A stretch of DNA of 37,981 nucleotides from Prevotella sp. P5-92 (GTDB taxonomy: Bacteria > Bacteroidota > Bacteroidia > Bacteroidales > Bacteroidaceae). The translations under genes were made by a program, and so were the position numbers. Every line of letters begins with the position of its first letter. Position 1 is the stretch's first letter. This document shows, piece by piece, positions 16,746-26,260 of the stretch. Below the pieces are notes generated by a model. That model had not been told where the DNA came from, searched no databases, and saw only the letters and a list, made by a program, of their open reading frames with translations. The stretch is taken from positions 1 through 37,981 of the forward strand of contig NZ_NPJG01000132.1 in the NCBI RefSeq assembly GCF_002251245.1, written 5' to 3'.

Positions 16746-19097
16746 CTATTCCAAAATAGTGTATTTTGCAAACTTAAGCAGGAGTTGTTTTGTTCCTACA
16801 TTCCTGAATTCTACTGTTGCCTTTGCATTTTCGCCCCTTCCCTCTACTGCCAACACCTTGCCTATGCCGAAACGCATGTGTTCGATGGTCTGACCTGGAT
16901 TAAGAGGCGATGGCGTGAAGTCAACCTTATTGACGAAGGGACTTGGTGCTGGCTCTTCCTTTCGTGGTGCCACGACACGTGGTTTAGGGTCTGCCATAAA
17001 CTGCGTGGCAACAGGATGGGGATTCTGCTGCGAGCGCGACTGCGACAGTGGTTGCCATCGTGGCTGCGACGTCTCACTTCGCTGCCATGGCATATCCCTT
17101 CGCGACGCCGACATTCCAGGGAGGATGCCACCCTCCACTTTCATATATTGGGTGGATATGTCGCGCAGGAATCGCGACGGGTCGTCACACTCCATACGTC
17201 CGTAACGGAAACGGTTTTGCGCACAGGTAAGCGTGCAGTATCGCTCGGCGCGAGTGATGGCCACATACAACAGGCGTCGTTCCTCCTCAAGGGCGCGAGG
17301 CGAATCGGCACTCATCGGCGAAGGGAATATGTTCTCTTCCATGCCTACGACAAACACCACGGGGAACTCCAGTCCCTTGGCACTATGTATGGTCATCAGC
17401 ACCACCTTCGACTGGTCGTCGGCATCGTCGCTCTCTATGTCAGACATCAGCGACACCTCCTGGAGAAAGTCGAGAAGGTTGACATGGTCGGTCATACCCT
17501 CCTCCTGCTGTTGTTCGACGAAGCCCTGCATGGCAGAGGTAAGCTCTTCGACATTCTCCTGTCGGGCAAGGTCTTCAGGCTCGCTCTTTCCGAAAATGTC
17601 TTTCTGTATGCCACTCTCACGGATGATGGAGGCTCCGAGGGTGTAGGCATCCTCTTTAATGAGTCGCTCCTGCCATCCTGCTATCATGATGATAAAGGCC
17701 TTCAGCTTTGCTGCCGTTGCCTTAGAGATGCCGTATTGTTCGGCATGGTGCATCACCTGCCACAGGCTCTGCTGTGTACTGTTAGCCGCATCGACTATCT
17801 TTGACAACGTGGTGGCACCGATACCTCTTGCAGGATAGTTGATGACGCGTTTAAGCGCCTCCTCGTCGTTAGGGTTGGCCACGAGTCGGAAGTAGGCGAG
17901 TATGTCTTTTATCTCCTTGCGCTGGTAGAAGCTCAAACCTCCGTAGATGCGATAGGGTATGTTCATCTTCCTGAGACACTCCTCAAAGCTACGGCTCTGC
18001 GCGTTGGTGCGGTAGAGGATGGCGAAATCGCCATAGTCGCATTTCTCACGCCTTCGCAGTCGCATGATGTCGTTGCACACGATGCTTGCCTCCTCCTTGT
18101 CGCTATATGCCATCTTCAGGTGGAGAGGTTCGCCCTGGTCGTTCTGGCTGAACACGGTTTTCGGTATCTGTCGCCTATTGTGAGATATAAGGCTATTGGC
18201 GGCCGCCACTATGGTCTGTGTTGAACGGTAGTTCTGTTCGAGCTTGAAGAGGCGGGCGTCGGTATAGTTCTTGCTGAAATCGAGGATATTGTCTATCTCT
18301 GCTCCACGAAAGCTATAGATGCTCTGGGCGTCGTCGCCAACGACACATACGCGCTGTTTGTCGCGTGTGAGAAGGAGAACGATGTCCTGCTGCACAGAGT
18401 TGGTGTCCTGATACTCATCCACGAGCACATAATCATAGCGGTCGCTATACTTCTGCCGCATCTCGTCGTTGGTGCTGAGAAGATAGTAGAAATTGAGCAG
18501 GAGGTCGTCAAAATCCATGGCATTAGCCTGTCGGCAACGGGCGCAATAGCGACGGTAGATATTGGCTATCTCGGGGACGCCGTTATCTGTGTCGCGCTGT
18601 GTGAAGCGTGGATCGATGGCATAGGCCTCGGCATTTATCTTTCGGTTCTTGGCTCGGCTGATACGGTCGGCGACGGCAGCAGGCTTATACTTCTTGTCGT
18701 CGAGTTGCATCTCCTTTATTATCGCCTTTACGAGCGATCGGGAGTCGGTCTGGTCGTAGATGGTAAAGTTGGAATCGTAGCCAATGTGTGCGGCTTCGAT
18801 GCGCAAGATGCGGGAGAACACCGAATGGAACGTGCCGGAATGAATCTGTCGCGCCCTCTCCTCGCCCACTATCTTTCCTATGCGTTCCTTCATCTCGTTA
18901 GCTGCCTTGTTGGTGAAGGTAAGGGCGAGTATGCGCCATGGTGTCATGCCGCGCTCGATGAGATAGGCAATCTTGTAGGTGAGCACACGGGTCTTTCCCG
19001 AACCAGCTCCGGCAATAACAAGCTGTGCGCCGTCGCAGTATTCCACGGCGGCGCGCTGGCCTTCATTGAGTTGAGATAATATTTCTTGTTCGGTCAT
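16746..19097 (-). CDS. pcrA: UvrD/PcrA-type superfamily 1 DNA helicase
   Basis: This 783-residue 3'-to-5' helicase has all core motifs visible: Q-motif LNEGQRAAVEY, Walker A AGAGSGKT (29-36), motif Ia ALTFTNKAANEMKERI, motif II VDEYQDTN, motif III VVGDDAQSIYSFRGA, motif IV QNYRST, motif V TIHSAKGLEFPVVFVVGMEE and motif VI YVAITRAE. The C-terminal tail with FGIGKVLAVEG ... KATVEFRNVGTKQLLLKFAK is the Tudor-like module of PcrA/UvrD. It unwinds DNA in nucleotide excision and mismatch repair and clears stalled complexes. Its start overlaps the stop of the SGNH hydrolase gene by 4 bp (19094-19097), so the two are translationally coupled. The length is full. The choice between the names uvrD and pcrA is a matter of convention. 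Confidence 0.95.
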   Translation of the reverse strand: MTEQEILSQLNEGQRAAVEYCDGAQLVIAGAGSGKTRVLTYKIAYLIERGMTPWRILALTFTNKAANEMKERIGKIVGEERARQIHSGTFHSVFSRILRIEAAHIGYDSNFTIYDQTDSRSLVKAIIKEMQLDDKKYKPAAVADRISRAKNRKINAEAYAIDPRFTQRDTDNGVPEIANIYRRYCARCRQANAMDFDDLLLNFYYLLSTNDEMRQKYSDRYDYVLVDEYQDTNSVQQDIVLLLTRDKQRVCVVGDDAQSIYSFRGAEIDNILDFSKNYTDARLFKLEQNYRSTQTIVAAANSLISHNRRQIPKTVFSQNDQGEPLHLKMAYSDKEEASIVCNDIMRLRRREKCDYGDFAILYRTNAQSRSFEECLRKMNIPYRIYGGLSFYQRKEIKDILAYFRLVANPNDEEALKRVINYPARGIGATTLSKIVDAANSTQQSLWQVMHHAEQYGISKATAAKLKAFIIMIAGWQERLIKEDAYTLGASIIRESGIQKDIFGKSEPEDLARQENVEELTSAMQGFVEQQQEEGMTDHVNLLDFLQEVSLMSDIESDDADDQSKVVLMTIHSAKGLEFPVVFVVGMEENIFPSPMSADSPRALEEERRLLYVAITRAERYCTLTCAQNRFRYGRMECDDPSRFLRDISTQYMKVEGGILPGMSASRRDMPWQRSETSQPRWQPLSQSRSQQNPHPVATQFMADPKPRVVAPRKEEPAPSPFVNKVDFTPSPLNPGQTIEHMRFGIGKVLAVEGRGENAKATVEFRNVGTKQLLLKFAKYTILE

Positions 19098-19795
19098 TTA
19101 CTCTGCTTGTCGGTGAGAGTCGAAAGGTTTGAATACACCTGGTCGGCTATTTGCTGCATGCCTTTGATGCTGGGATGACCGTTGATCTTGTCGATGCCCT
19201 CAAGCTGTATGAACTTGACGCCATAACGGGCGCAGAGCTCACGACACGAAGAGGTGATCTCTTCCTTCAGTTCGTTGTTCATCACGAAATAAAGCTCTGT
19301 ATTGGGATAACGGTTTTTGAGATGATACAGCATGTAAGCCATGGCAGGACGGAAAGTGTAGAGGTCCTGTGGTGTCCAATCTTCGTACTTGTATTCGCCG
19401 ATGGGCGAGCCAGCCCAACTGTCGTTGGTGGCACCAAGCACGATGATCACATCGGGGCATCCGAGATTCCACAGACGTCGGCAGAACGAGCGCTGAGAAT
19501 AGTCTTCCTTCCTGTATCCGGTACTTGAGATGGTAGAACCAGAGAAGGAATTGTTCTGGCAGAGCTTCATGCCCGTCTTTTTCAGCAGGAGGCTCCACCA
19601 TGTCTGTTCGACATGTGTCACATCTGTATTCTCGTGCTTGCCCTGGAAATACCACACGAAGTTGGAATCAGGCTGCAGATAGTTTTCAAACGTACTGTAA
19701 GAGTCGCCAAGTATGGAGAGCGACTTCTGTTGGCGCTGTGCCGAAACAGTGATGGCAGCCAACAGCATAACGATGAAGATTGTGGTTCTTTTCAT
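19094..19795 (-). CDS. SGNH/GDSL-family hydrolase, exported
   Basis: ATG 19795 gives a signal peptide (MKRTTIFIVMLLAAITVSAQ) and a 233-residue protein. Block I is ILGDSYS with catalytic Ser32, block II is NSFSGSTI, block III is GATNDSW with Asn124, and the block V histidine is in NGHPS (His207). The set is that of an SGNH esterase or lipase acting outside the cytoplasm. The substrate is not evident, but acetyl groups on polysaccharide are a common target and fit the downstream capsule-type genes. The open frame extends upstream to 19897, but that would read through the nuo terminator hairpin and is rejected. No TAnnTTTG box was found between that terminator and the ATG, so the promoter is unclear. 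Confidence 0.85.
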   Translation of the reverse strand: MKRTTIFIVMLLAAITVSAQRQQKSLSILGDSYSTFENYLQPDSNFVWYFQGKHENTDVTHVEQTWWSLLLKKTGMKLCQNNSFSGSTISSTGYRKEDYSQRSFCRRLWNLGCPDVIIVLGATNDSWAGSPIGEYKYEDWTPQDLYTFRPAMAYMLYHLKNRYPNTELYFVMNNELKEEITSSCRELCARYGVKFIQLEGIDKINGHPSIKGMQQIADQVYSNLSTLTDKQSK

Positions 19796-19807
19796 AATGA
19801 TGAGATT

Positions 19808-19865
19808 AAAAAAAGTGGTGGATAGAAGGCGTAGGGCTATCTTTTCCCTACACCTCCTAACCACT
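19808..19865 (-). terminator. Terminator of the nuo operon
   Basis: On the minus strand AGTGGTTAGGAGGTGTAGGG pairs imperfectly with CCCTACGCCTTCTATCCACC and the following ACT around a 9-nt loop. It is followed at once by TTTTTTT. It lies 13 bp after the nuoN stop. Confidence 0.85.
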
Positions 19866-19877
19866 GTCACTATGGTA

Positions 19878-21308
19878 TTAATACGCTGCCGCTGCAATCC
19901 ACTCGTAGAGGCAGCTGCAGATACCGAAGAGCACGATGCCTACGGTGCAAAGGGCTATGGCCACCTTGCTGCTGCAATCGCTCTGGAATGTGGGCAGAGG
20001 ATTGTCGTTGGGCTTGATGTACATTGCCTTGACGATGAGCAGGTAGTAGTAGAGGCTGACTACCGTATTGACAAGGGCGATGAACACAACGAAATAAGCG
20101 AGGAACGAACCTTCCTGTGCTGCCGCCATGAAGACGAAGAACTTTGAGAACATTCCGGCAAACGGCGGAATACCTGCCAGAGAGAACAAAGCTAAGGTCA
20201 GAAGGAACGACAACTTTGGATTGGTCTTATAGAATCCGTCGTAGCAAGACATCTTTGTTGTGCCGTTGCCGCGTGTCTCAACAACATTGATGACGGTAAA
20301 CACCGACATGTTTGCCACTACATACACCAACACGTAGTATGTGAGGGCAGCGAAACTCATGGCACTGTTGCCTACCACGGCGAGCATAATATAGCCTGCC
20401 TGGGAGATGGAGCTGAAAGCCATGAAACGCTTCAGTTCAGTCTGACGGATGGCAAACAGGTTGGCGATGGTGATAGAGAGCACGATGGTGATATAAAGTA
20501 CATACTCCCAATACTCAACCATCGGCGCAAGCACCTTGATGAGGATGGCGCACAGAGTAAATGTGGCAGCACCCTTTGAGATGACGCTAAGATAGCCAGT
20601 GACCGCCGTCGGGGCACCCTGGTACGTGTCGGCTGTCCAGAAGTGGAATGGCACAAGAGAGATCTTGAAGCCAAGGCCGCTGAAGAAGAAGACAAGACCG
20701 AGGATGGTGAGTGGCGACACGGTGATGGCAGCTGCCATATCGTTGAAATAAAGAGTGCCGGTGGCGGCATAAAGGAACGACAGGCCGTAGAGCATCACGC
20801 CGCTTGAGAATGTGGCGGTGAGGATAAACTTAGCAGCAGCCTCAGCCGACTCCTTGCGGCGCTTGTTGAGAGCCACGAGGCAAGCCATTGGCACAGATGC
20901 CATCTCAAGACCGAGGAAGAACATCAGGAAATGACCTGCCGACATCATCATATACATACCGAGCAGCGTAGAGAGCACGAGCATGCAGAACTCACCGGCA
21001 TAATGGCGCACCTCGTCAGTGGCAAGCCACGACTTGGCGGTGAAGATGACAATAACTGTACCAGCGGCAAGAATGGTCTTCATCACAGCGGCTGCCTCGG
21101 TAGAGACATAAAGACCACTGAACGCTTCGCCAGTGCCCATGAGACAGCTGACAGCAGCCGTGGCGACAAGAGAGAGCACCGTGAGATACTGTGTGATGCA
21201 CAACTTGCCGTCGCTGTTCTTGCCAAAAACGTCAAAAAGGAATACCACGACGAGTCCTAACATGAGAACGCACTCTGGTATCATATTGAAAAACTGACTG
21301 TAATCCAT
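19878..21308 (-). CDS. nuoN: NADH-quinone oxidoreductase subunit N
   Basis: A 476-residue, almost entirely hydrophobic protein with about 14 membrane helices, it belongs to the Mrp-antiporter-like subunits that pump protons in complex I. The conserved core shows GLGFKISLVPFHFWTADTYQGAPTAVTGYLSV, with the lysine and the HFW of the proton path, and LKRFMAFSSISQAGYIML. The length is normal. It is the last gene of the operon, 13 bp after nuoM and followed by a strong terminator. Confidence 0.95.
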   Translation of the reverse strand: MDYSQFFNMIPECVLMLGLVVVFLFDVFGKNSDGKLCITQYLTVLSLVATAAVSCLMGTGEAFSGLYVSTEAAAVMKTILAAGTVIVIFTAKSWLATDEVRHYAGEFCMLVLSTLLGMYMMMSAGHFLMFFLGLEMASVPMACLVALNKRRKESAEAAAKFILTATFSSGVMLYGLSFLYAATGTLYFNDMAAAITVSPLTILGLVFFFSGLGFKISLVPFHFWTADTYQGAPTAVTGYLSVISKGAATFTLCAILIKVLAPMVEYWEYVLYITIVLSITIANLFAIRQTELKRFMAFSSISQAGYIMLAVVGNSAMSFAALTYYVLVYVVANMSVFTVINVVETRGNGTTKMSCYDGFYKTNPKLSFLLTLALFSLAGIPPFAGMFSKFFVFMAAAQEGSFLAYFVVFIALVNTVVSLYYYLLIVKAMYIKPNDNPLPTFQSDCSSKVAIALCTVGIVLFGICSCLYEWIAAAAY

Positions 21309-21321
21309 TTTATTCTACTTT

Positions 21322-22812
21322 TTAGAGGTTTTGACAAATAACGTTAAGAATTGGTTCTACACCATTGCTGATGACATTGCTTGCCCACATAGGAGCCATA
21401 CCGAGGGCTGCTACCGAGAAGATGAGGCAACATACAGAGAAACGCTCATCCCATGTAGCGTCGGTGAGTTCGAGGTAGTGTGGGTCGGCAACCTCCTGGA
21501 ACAGGATCTTTCCTACCACGCGGAGGATATAGACCGCTGTCACTACGATAGAACAGCAGGCAATGATGGTACATGCTGTATGGAACGTACCTGCATTCTC
21601 AAACGAACCGACGAAGATGGTCATCTCGGCAATGAAACCTGAGAATCCAGGAAGACCGAGGTTGGCAAGACCGGCAATGACATATCCTACAGAGAGGAAT
21701 GGCATGATCTTCATGAGACCACCCAAACGACGCACGTCACGGGTGTGAGTACGACCGTAGATCATACCGATGAGGGCGAAGAAGAGAGCGGTCATCAAAC
21801 CGTGAGAAAGCATCTGGAGGATAGCACCCGTGCAGGCTGTCTTCGTCATCATGAGAAGAGCGAAGAGCACCAAGCCACAGTGTGACACTGACGAGTAAGC
21901 GTTGATGTACTTCAGGTCGGTCTGCACACATGCTGAAAGGGCACCATAAACCACGGAGATGGTAGTGAGGATAAGGAATATCCACGAGAGCTCCTGGGCT
22001 GCTGCTGGCAACAGATACATTGCCACGCGGAAACAGCCATAGCCTCCTAACTTCATGAGCACTCCGGCGTGGAGCATGGACACTGCCGTCGGGGCAGAAG
22101 CATGACCGTCAGGTGACCATGTGTGGAATGGAAAGAGGGCTCCAAGGACACCGAAGCCGATGAAGATGAACGGGAAGAACACGTTCTGTATCTCGGGGTC
22201 GATGTTGTTCATGGCGGCAATCTCGTTGACGTTCATCGTTGTGGCACCACTGAAATAGTAGATGCCGAGAATACCGATAATAAGCAGGGCGGATCCTCCC
22301 ATAAGCATAAGGGTGAGCTTCATGGCCGCATATTCCTTCTGGCCGCTACCCCACACACCGATCAAGAGGTACATAGGGATGAGGGCAACCTCGTAGAACA
22401 TAAACATGGTGAACATGTCGGTGCAGATGAAGAAGCCATAGACACCGGTAGAGAGAAGGGTGAACCAAAGGAAATACTCCTTGGTCATCGGCTTCAGCTG
22501 CCATGAGGCAAAAGTACCGGTGAAGACGATGATGCTCGACAGAAGGAGCATCACAACAGAGATGCCGTCAACACCTACCGAGTAGGCGATATTCAGAGGA
22601 CGGAACCATGGTGTGCTGTAGGTGAACAGCATCACGTCGGTGTTACCTGCGTTACGTGCCTGTACGAAGGCAACAGTAAGCCATATCGAGAGCAGGAGCA
22701 GAGCCGTTGAGCCTGCCACCATCACTCCACGCACCTGGTTGAGGTTGCGCGAGAGCCAGAGGCCGAGCAACATCACAACAGGGATAACTACGAATAATGT
22801 CAATATACTCAT
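21322..22812 (-). CDS. nuoM: NADH-quinone oxidoreductase subunit M
   Basis: This 496-residue antiporter-like proton-pumping subunit has about 14 helices. Typical marks are MFYEVALIPMYLLIGVWG with the functional glutamate in the helix-5 position, FPFHTWSPDGHASAPTAVSMLHAGVLMKLGGYG, and DLKYINAYSSVSHCG. It sits between nuoL and nuoN in the canonical order. The 32-bp gap to nuoL holds two AGTTGAC-like octamers. Confidence 0.95.
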   Translation of the reverse strand: MSILTLFVVIPVVMLLGLWLSRNLNQVRGVMVAGSTALLLLSIWLTVAFVQARNAGNTDVMLFTYSTPWFRPLNIAYSVGVDGISVVMLLLSSIIVFTGTFASWQLKPMTKEYFLWFTLLSTGVYGFFICTDMFTMFMFYEVALIPMYLLIGVWGSGQKEYAAMKLTLMLMGGSALLIIGILGIYYFSGATTMNVNEIAAMNNIDPEIQNVFFPFIFIGFGVLGALFPFHTWSPDGHASAPTAVSMLHAGVLMKLGGYGCFRVAMYLLPAAAQELSWIFLILTTISVVYGALSACVQTDLKYINAYSSVSHCGLVLFALLMMTKTACTGAILQMLSHGLMTALFFALIGMIYGRTHTRDVRRLGGLMKIMPFLSVGYVIAGLANLGLPGFSGFIAEMTIFVGSFENAGTFHTACTIIACCSIVVTAVYILRVVGKILFQEVADPHYLELTDATWDERFSVCCLIFSVAALGMAPMWASNVISNGVEPILNVICQNL

Positions 22813-22829
22813 TTCTTGTTCTTTTTTAG

Positions 22830-22845
22830 AGTTGATGAGTTAACT
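22830..22845 (+). repeat. Two AGTTGATG/AGTTAACT octamers
   Basis: These are two adjacent diverged octamers of the AGTTGAC family in the nuoL-nuoM gap. The second touches the nuoL stop codon. Confidence 0.5.
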
Positions 22846-24842
22846 TAAATGGCAAGCAATACCAAGGCTATTGCTACTGCGCCTGTTAGGAACCATACGG
22901 CATAACGGCGTACGTCGCCACTCTGCCATGGACGGATGGTCTCTCCTGCCTCATTGGCACTCCATGCAAGGAAGTCGAAGGTGCCGTCAATGACATGACG
23001 GTCGAACCATGCTATAGGAGTGGATACACAACGGAAGATAATCCTATGGGTGACATACTGATAAACCTCATCCATATAGAAACGCTTGTATGCTGCACGA
23101 TGCAACTTTGGGAAGGTGCGGTACAGACGGTCGGCTATAGGCTGCTGCTCACCCTTATATATATAGGTGGCAAGACAGATGCTCGCAATGGCTATCACGG
23201 TAGAGGTGATGGCTATCTGGAGATTGAAATGGATGGTGTAGTCCTGACCATTAGCAGTAACAAAGCTTCCGAAGCTACCGCCAAGACCGGCAAAACCTGC
23301 TATAGTGGTATAGACACCCACGCCCACGGTGATGACACAAAGCACGATGAGGGGAAGGGTCATGGTCAGCGGTGCTTCGTGAGGAGTGTGGTGAGCATGG
23401 AGTTCCTTGTTCTCCGTTCCCCAGAAGATGCCGTAATACAAACGGAACATGTAGAACGCTGTCATGGCTGCAACACCAGTCATGATCCATCCCACTACAG
23501 GACTGTACTCAAAGCAAGCGGTGATGATCTCGTCCTTCGAGCTGAAGCCTGAGAAGAACGGAATACCGGCGATAGCAAGACAAGAGATGAGGAAGGTGAC
23601 GTGAGTGACTGGCATATACTTGCGCAGACCACCCATCGCCGACATCTCGTTGCTGTGAACGGCATGGATGATACATCCTGCACCGAGGAACAGGCAAGCC
23701 TTGAACATGGCATGGGTGAACAGGTGGAACATTGAAGCCATATAGCCTAACGACCCGTGAGCATCAATAACCTCATGATGACCTGGCATACATACGCCGA
23801 GAGACACCATCATAAAGGCAATCTGAGAGATGGTAGAGAATGCCAGCACACGCTTGATGTCGCTCTGGGCACATGCCACAGCGGCTGCATAGAATGCGGT
23901 GAACACACCTACCCAAACCACGATGCTCATCTGTCCGGGAGCATACTCAATCCACAGAGGGAAGAGACGTGCTATCTGGAACACTCCAGCAACAACCATG
24001 GTTGCAGCATGGATGAGAGCGCTGACAGGCGTAGGACCTTCCATGGCATCGGGAAGCCAGATGTGCAACGGGAACATGGCCGACTTACCAGCACCACCGA
24101 TGAACATCAGCACGAGAGCTGTAGGCAGGATGAAACCGCCAGCAGCGACAGCCTTGGCTGTATCAACGGGGATGAAAGGTGTGGCTCCGGCAGCCAGCTG
24201 GAGATTCTCTACAAACGAGAATGAGAACGACTGGGTGTAGTAACCGAAGATGAGGATTCCGATAAGGAAGAACAAGTCAGCAAAACGAGTGACGATAAAC
24301 GCCTTCTTTGAAGCTGCCACGGCTGCCTTCAACGGATAATAGAAACCGATGAGCAGGTAAGAGCTGACGCCGACAAGCTCCCAGAACATATACATCTGGA
24401 AAATGTTGGTTGCAACTACAAGACCGAGCATAGACATGGTAAAGAGAGAGAGGAAAGCGTAGTAACGCTGGAAGCCCTTCTCACCGTGCATATATCCGAA
24501 CGAGTAGATATGAACCATAAGGCTGACTGTAGAGATGACAATGAGCATCATGGCCGAGATTGGGTCGATCATAAAGCCAAGGTCGAAATTCAGTGAGCCC
24601 AACGGCAACCACGTGAAGTTGAACGGAACGATGGTGGGATAAGCACCGTCGGCCGCACGGTCGCCAAAGAAATACGTGAAGGCGGTGATATAGCTCAGGA
24701 TGGTAACTATACCAAGAGAGGTAGTACCGATGAGACCAGCCACCTTGTGAGACATCTTCATGCCTGCCAGTCCGAGGATGACGAACGATAACATCGGCAG
24801 GAGAAGAATCAAATATACATAACTATATTCCATAACGCTCAT
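22845..24842 (-). CDS. nuoL: NADH-quinone oxidoreductase subunit L
   Basis: This 665-residue antiporter-like subunit has the extra C-terminal part that forms the long lateral helix and final anchor. Core marks are FWELVGVSSYLLIGFYY, GAGKSAMFPLHIWLPDAMEGPTPVSALIHAATMVVAGVFQIARL, VLAFSTISQIAFMM and LFTHAMFKACLFLGAG. The lysine and histidine residues of the proton channel are all present. ATG 24842 directly abuts the nuoK stop. An alternative ATG three codons on (24833) is possible. Confidence 0.95.
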   Translation of the reverse strand: MSVMEYSYVYLILLLPMLSFVILGLAGMKMSHKVAGLIGTTSLGIVTILSYITAFTYFFGDRAADGAYPTIVPFNFTWLPLGSLNFDLGFMIDPISAMMLIVISTVSLMVHIYSFGYMHGEKGFQRYYAFLSLFTMSMLGLVVATNIFQMYMFWELVGVSSYLLIGFYYPLKAAVAASKKAFIVTRFADLFFLIGILIFGYYTQSFSFSFVENLQLAAGATPFIPVDTAKAVAAGGFILPTALVLMFIGGAGKSAMFPLHIWLPDAMEGPTPVSALIHAATMVVAGVFQIARLFPLWIEYAPGQMSIVVWVGVFTAFYAAAVACAQSDIKRVLAFSTISQIAFMMVSLGVCMPGHHEVIDAHGSLGYMASMFHLFTHAMFKACLFLGAGCIIHAVHSNEMSAMGGLRKYMPVTHVTFLISCLAIAGIPFFSGFSSKDEIITACFEYSPVVGWIMTGVAAMTAFYMFRLYYGIFWGTENKELHAHHTPHEAPLTMTLPLIVLCVITVGVGVYTTIAGFAGLGGSFGSFVTANGQDYTIHFNLQIAITSTVIAIASICLATYIYKGEQQPIADRLYRTFPKLHRAAYKRFYMDEVYQYVTHRIIFRCVSTPIAWFDRHVIDGTFDFLAWSANEAGETIRPWQSGDVRRYAVWFLTGAVAIALVLLAI

Positions 24843-25151
24843 TTAAAACTTTAGGTTTTGAATACTGTTCACCTGATCGCTGTGGAACAAGCGATAGACA
24901 TTAAGAATAATGGCGATGGCCACGGCTGTCTCAGCAGCACTCACACCGATGGAGAACAACGACATGAAGAAGCCCTCAAGCTCGCCTGGGTAAAGAAGAC
25001 GGTTGAAAGCCGCGAAGTTCAGGTCAACAGCGTTGAGCACAAACTCTACAGAGATGAGCATGGCTATCAGATTACGACGTGTGACAAAGCCATAGACGCC
25101 GATGAAGAACAGAAGTGCTGAAAGCACGAAATAACATTCTACTGGTACCAT
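24843..25151 (-). CDS. nuoK: NADH-quinone oxidoreductase subunit K
   Basis: This 102-residue, three-helix membrane subunit carries the proton-path glutamates in LIAMLISVEFVLNAVDLNF and ISAAETAVAIAIIL-like segments (here VSAAETAVAIAIILNVYR). It is of normal length. One base separates it from nuoJ, and it touches nuoL directly, so tight co-translation is expected. Confidence 0.95.
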   Translation of the reverse strand: MVPVECYFVLSALLFFIGVYGFVTRRNLIAMLISVEFVLNAVDLNFAAFNRLLYPGELEGFFMSLFSIGVSAAETAVAIAIILNVYRLFHSDQVNSIQNLKF

Positions 25152-25152
25152 A

Positions 25153-25677
25153 TTACTTTACCTCCTTTTCTTTACGTGCCACCATGATGCCACCAATGAT
25201 ACATGCCAAGAGGAATACCGAGATGAACTCAAAGGGGAGCACATACTGATACTTCTCAGAACCAAGCAGCGCCTGACCGATGGTGCTCATAGGCACCTCG
25301 CCGTCGCCAGCGCAGCATGCTGAGGCGATAAACTGATTCTTTAACATCACACCCACAACAGTCACAAGACCAACGAGCGAGAGAAGGATGCCACGCAGCA
25401 CGTTGCTGCGGCTGACACGCTCCCTGAGACCCTGAAGGGTGCGCTTGCTCACAAGCTGGATAGCGAAGATATAAACCATCGTCACTCCACCAGCATAGAC
25501 GCTAATCTGTGCCGCACCGAGGAACGTATAGTCGAGCAGGAAATACAAGCCGGCTATACCGAAGAGCACGAACAACAGGAATGTTGCCGCACGCATGATT
25601 CGGGTGGTGGTAACGCACATCACGGCTGAGCCGAGAATGATAAGCGCAAAAATGCAAAACATAAAAATATTTGCCAT
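25153..25677 (-). CDS. nuoJ: NADH-quinone oxidoreductase subunit J
   Basis: This 174-residue protein has five predicted helices. The third helix YTFLGAAQISVYAGGVTMVYIFAI is the most conserved part of NuoJ and contains its pi-bulge. The rest of the sequence, with an extended loop rich in G and C residues near 125-140, is typical of the phylum. It is 8 bp downstream of nuoI. Confidence 0.95.
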   Translation of the reverse strand: MANIFMFCIFALIILGSAVMCVTTTRIMRAATFLLFVLFGIAGLYFLLDYTFLGAAQISVYAGGVTMVYIFAIQLVSKRTLQGLRERVSRSNVLRGILLSLVGLVTVVGVMLKNQFIASACCAGDGEVPMSTIGQALLGSEKYQYVLPFEFISVFLLACIIGGIMVARKEKEVK

Positions 25678-25685
25678 CTTTCTAC

Positions 25686-26213
25686 TTACTTCGTTTTAGT
25701 GTTAAACTTACCAATCTCGATAGGAGCACCACCTTCGATAAGTCCTGGCAGCGAACCGCCCTTATACTCCTCCTTGTCGAGATGGAGAACGAGAGCGTCG
25801 CGGCTGAAGGTAGAGTTCTCGAAATCGTTTGTAAACTCGATGGCGCCGAAGTTGCAGGCATTGACACAGAGCTGGCAGAACATACAGTCGCCAAGGTCAT
25901 ACTGGTAGTCAACAAGCTGGCGCTTCTTCTTGCCTTCCTCGGTAGTCACCATCTGTGAGGTGATCTTGATGGTACCATTGGGGCAAGTCTTCTCGCAGAG
26001 AGTACAGGCCGTACATTTTACGGCTCCGTTCTCGTCGCGCAACATCACCAAACGGCCACGATGGCGCTTGGCTACGTGCAGCGTTGTCTTGCGGTTTTCA
26101 GGATACTGCTCGGTAGATTTCGGAGTGAAATACTCCTTCATCGTCACCTTCATACCGGTGGCGAGGGTCTTCAGTCCGTCGGCAATACCTCCGAAATATG
26201 ATTTGTTACTCAT
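25686..26213 (-). CDS. nuoI: NADH-quinone oxidoreductase subunit I (two 4Fe-4S clusters)
   Basis: This 175-residue ferredoxin-like subunit carries electrons along the peripheral arm. Two four-cysteine motifs are seen, CTACTLCEKTCP near residue 66 and CMFCQLCVNAC near 106, which hold clusters N6a and N6b. With nuoEFG missing from the operon, this subunit is near where an alternative electron donor such as reduced ferredoxin could dock. That last point is inference. Confidence 0.95.
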   Translation of the reverse strand: MSNKSYFGGIADGLKTLATGMKVTMKEYFTPKSTEQYPENRKTTLHVAKRHRGRLVMLRDENGAVKCTACTLCEKTCPNGTIKITSQMVTTEEGKKKRQLVDYQYDLGDCMFCQLCVNACNFGAIEFTNDFENSTFSRDALVLHLDKEEYKGGSLPGLIEGGAPIEIGKFNTKTK

Positions 26214-26224
26214 AATATCTGATA

Positions 26225-26256
26225 TTTCAATCTTTCAATATTTCAATATTTCAATC
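26225..26256 (+). repeat. Four tandem TTTCAAT[AC] octamers
   Basis: TTTCAATC, TTTCAATA, TTTCAATA and TTTCAATC are perfectly adjacent in the 47-bp nuoH-nuoI gap. Read on the minus strand they are GATTGAAA/TATTGAAA, again a TTGA-core octamer like the AGTTGAC arrays but a different sequence. Confidence 0.9.
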
Positions 26257-26260
26257 TCAA

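Noticed and set aside
16785..17804. 339-aa plus-strand frame opposite the helicase gene
   Set aside because: It is a shadow of pcrA, whose motifs are complete on the other strand.
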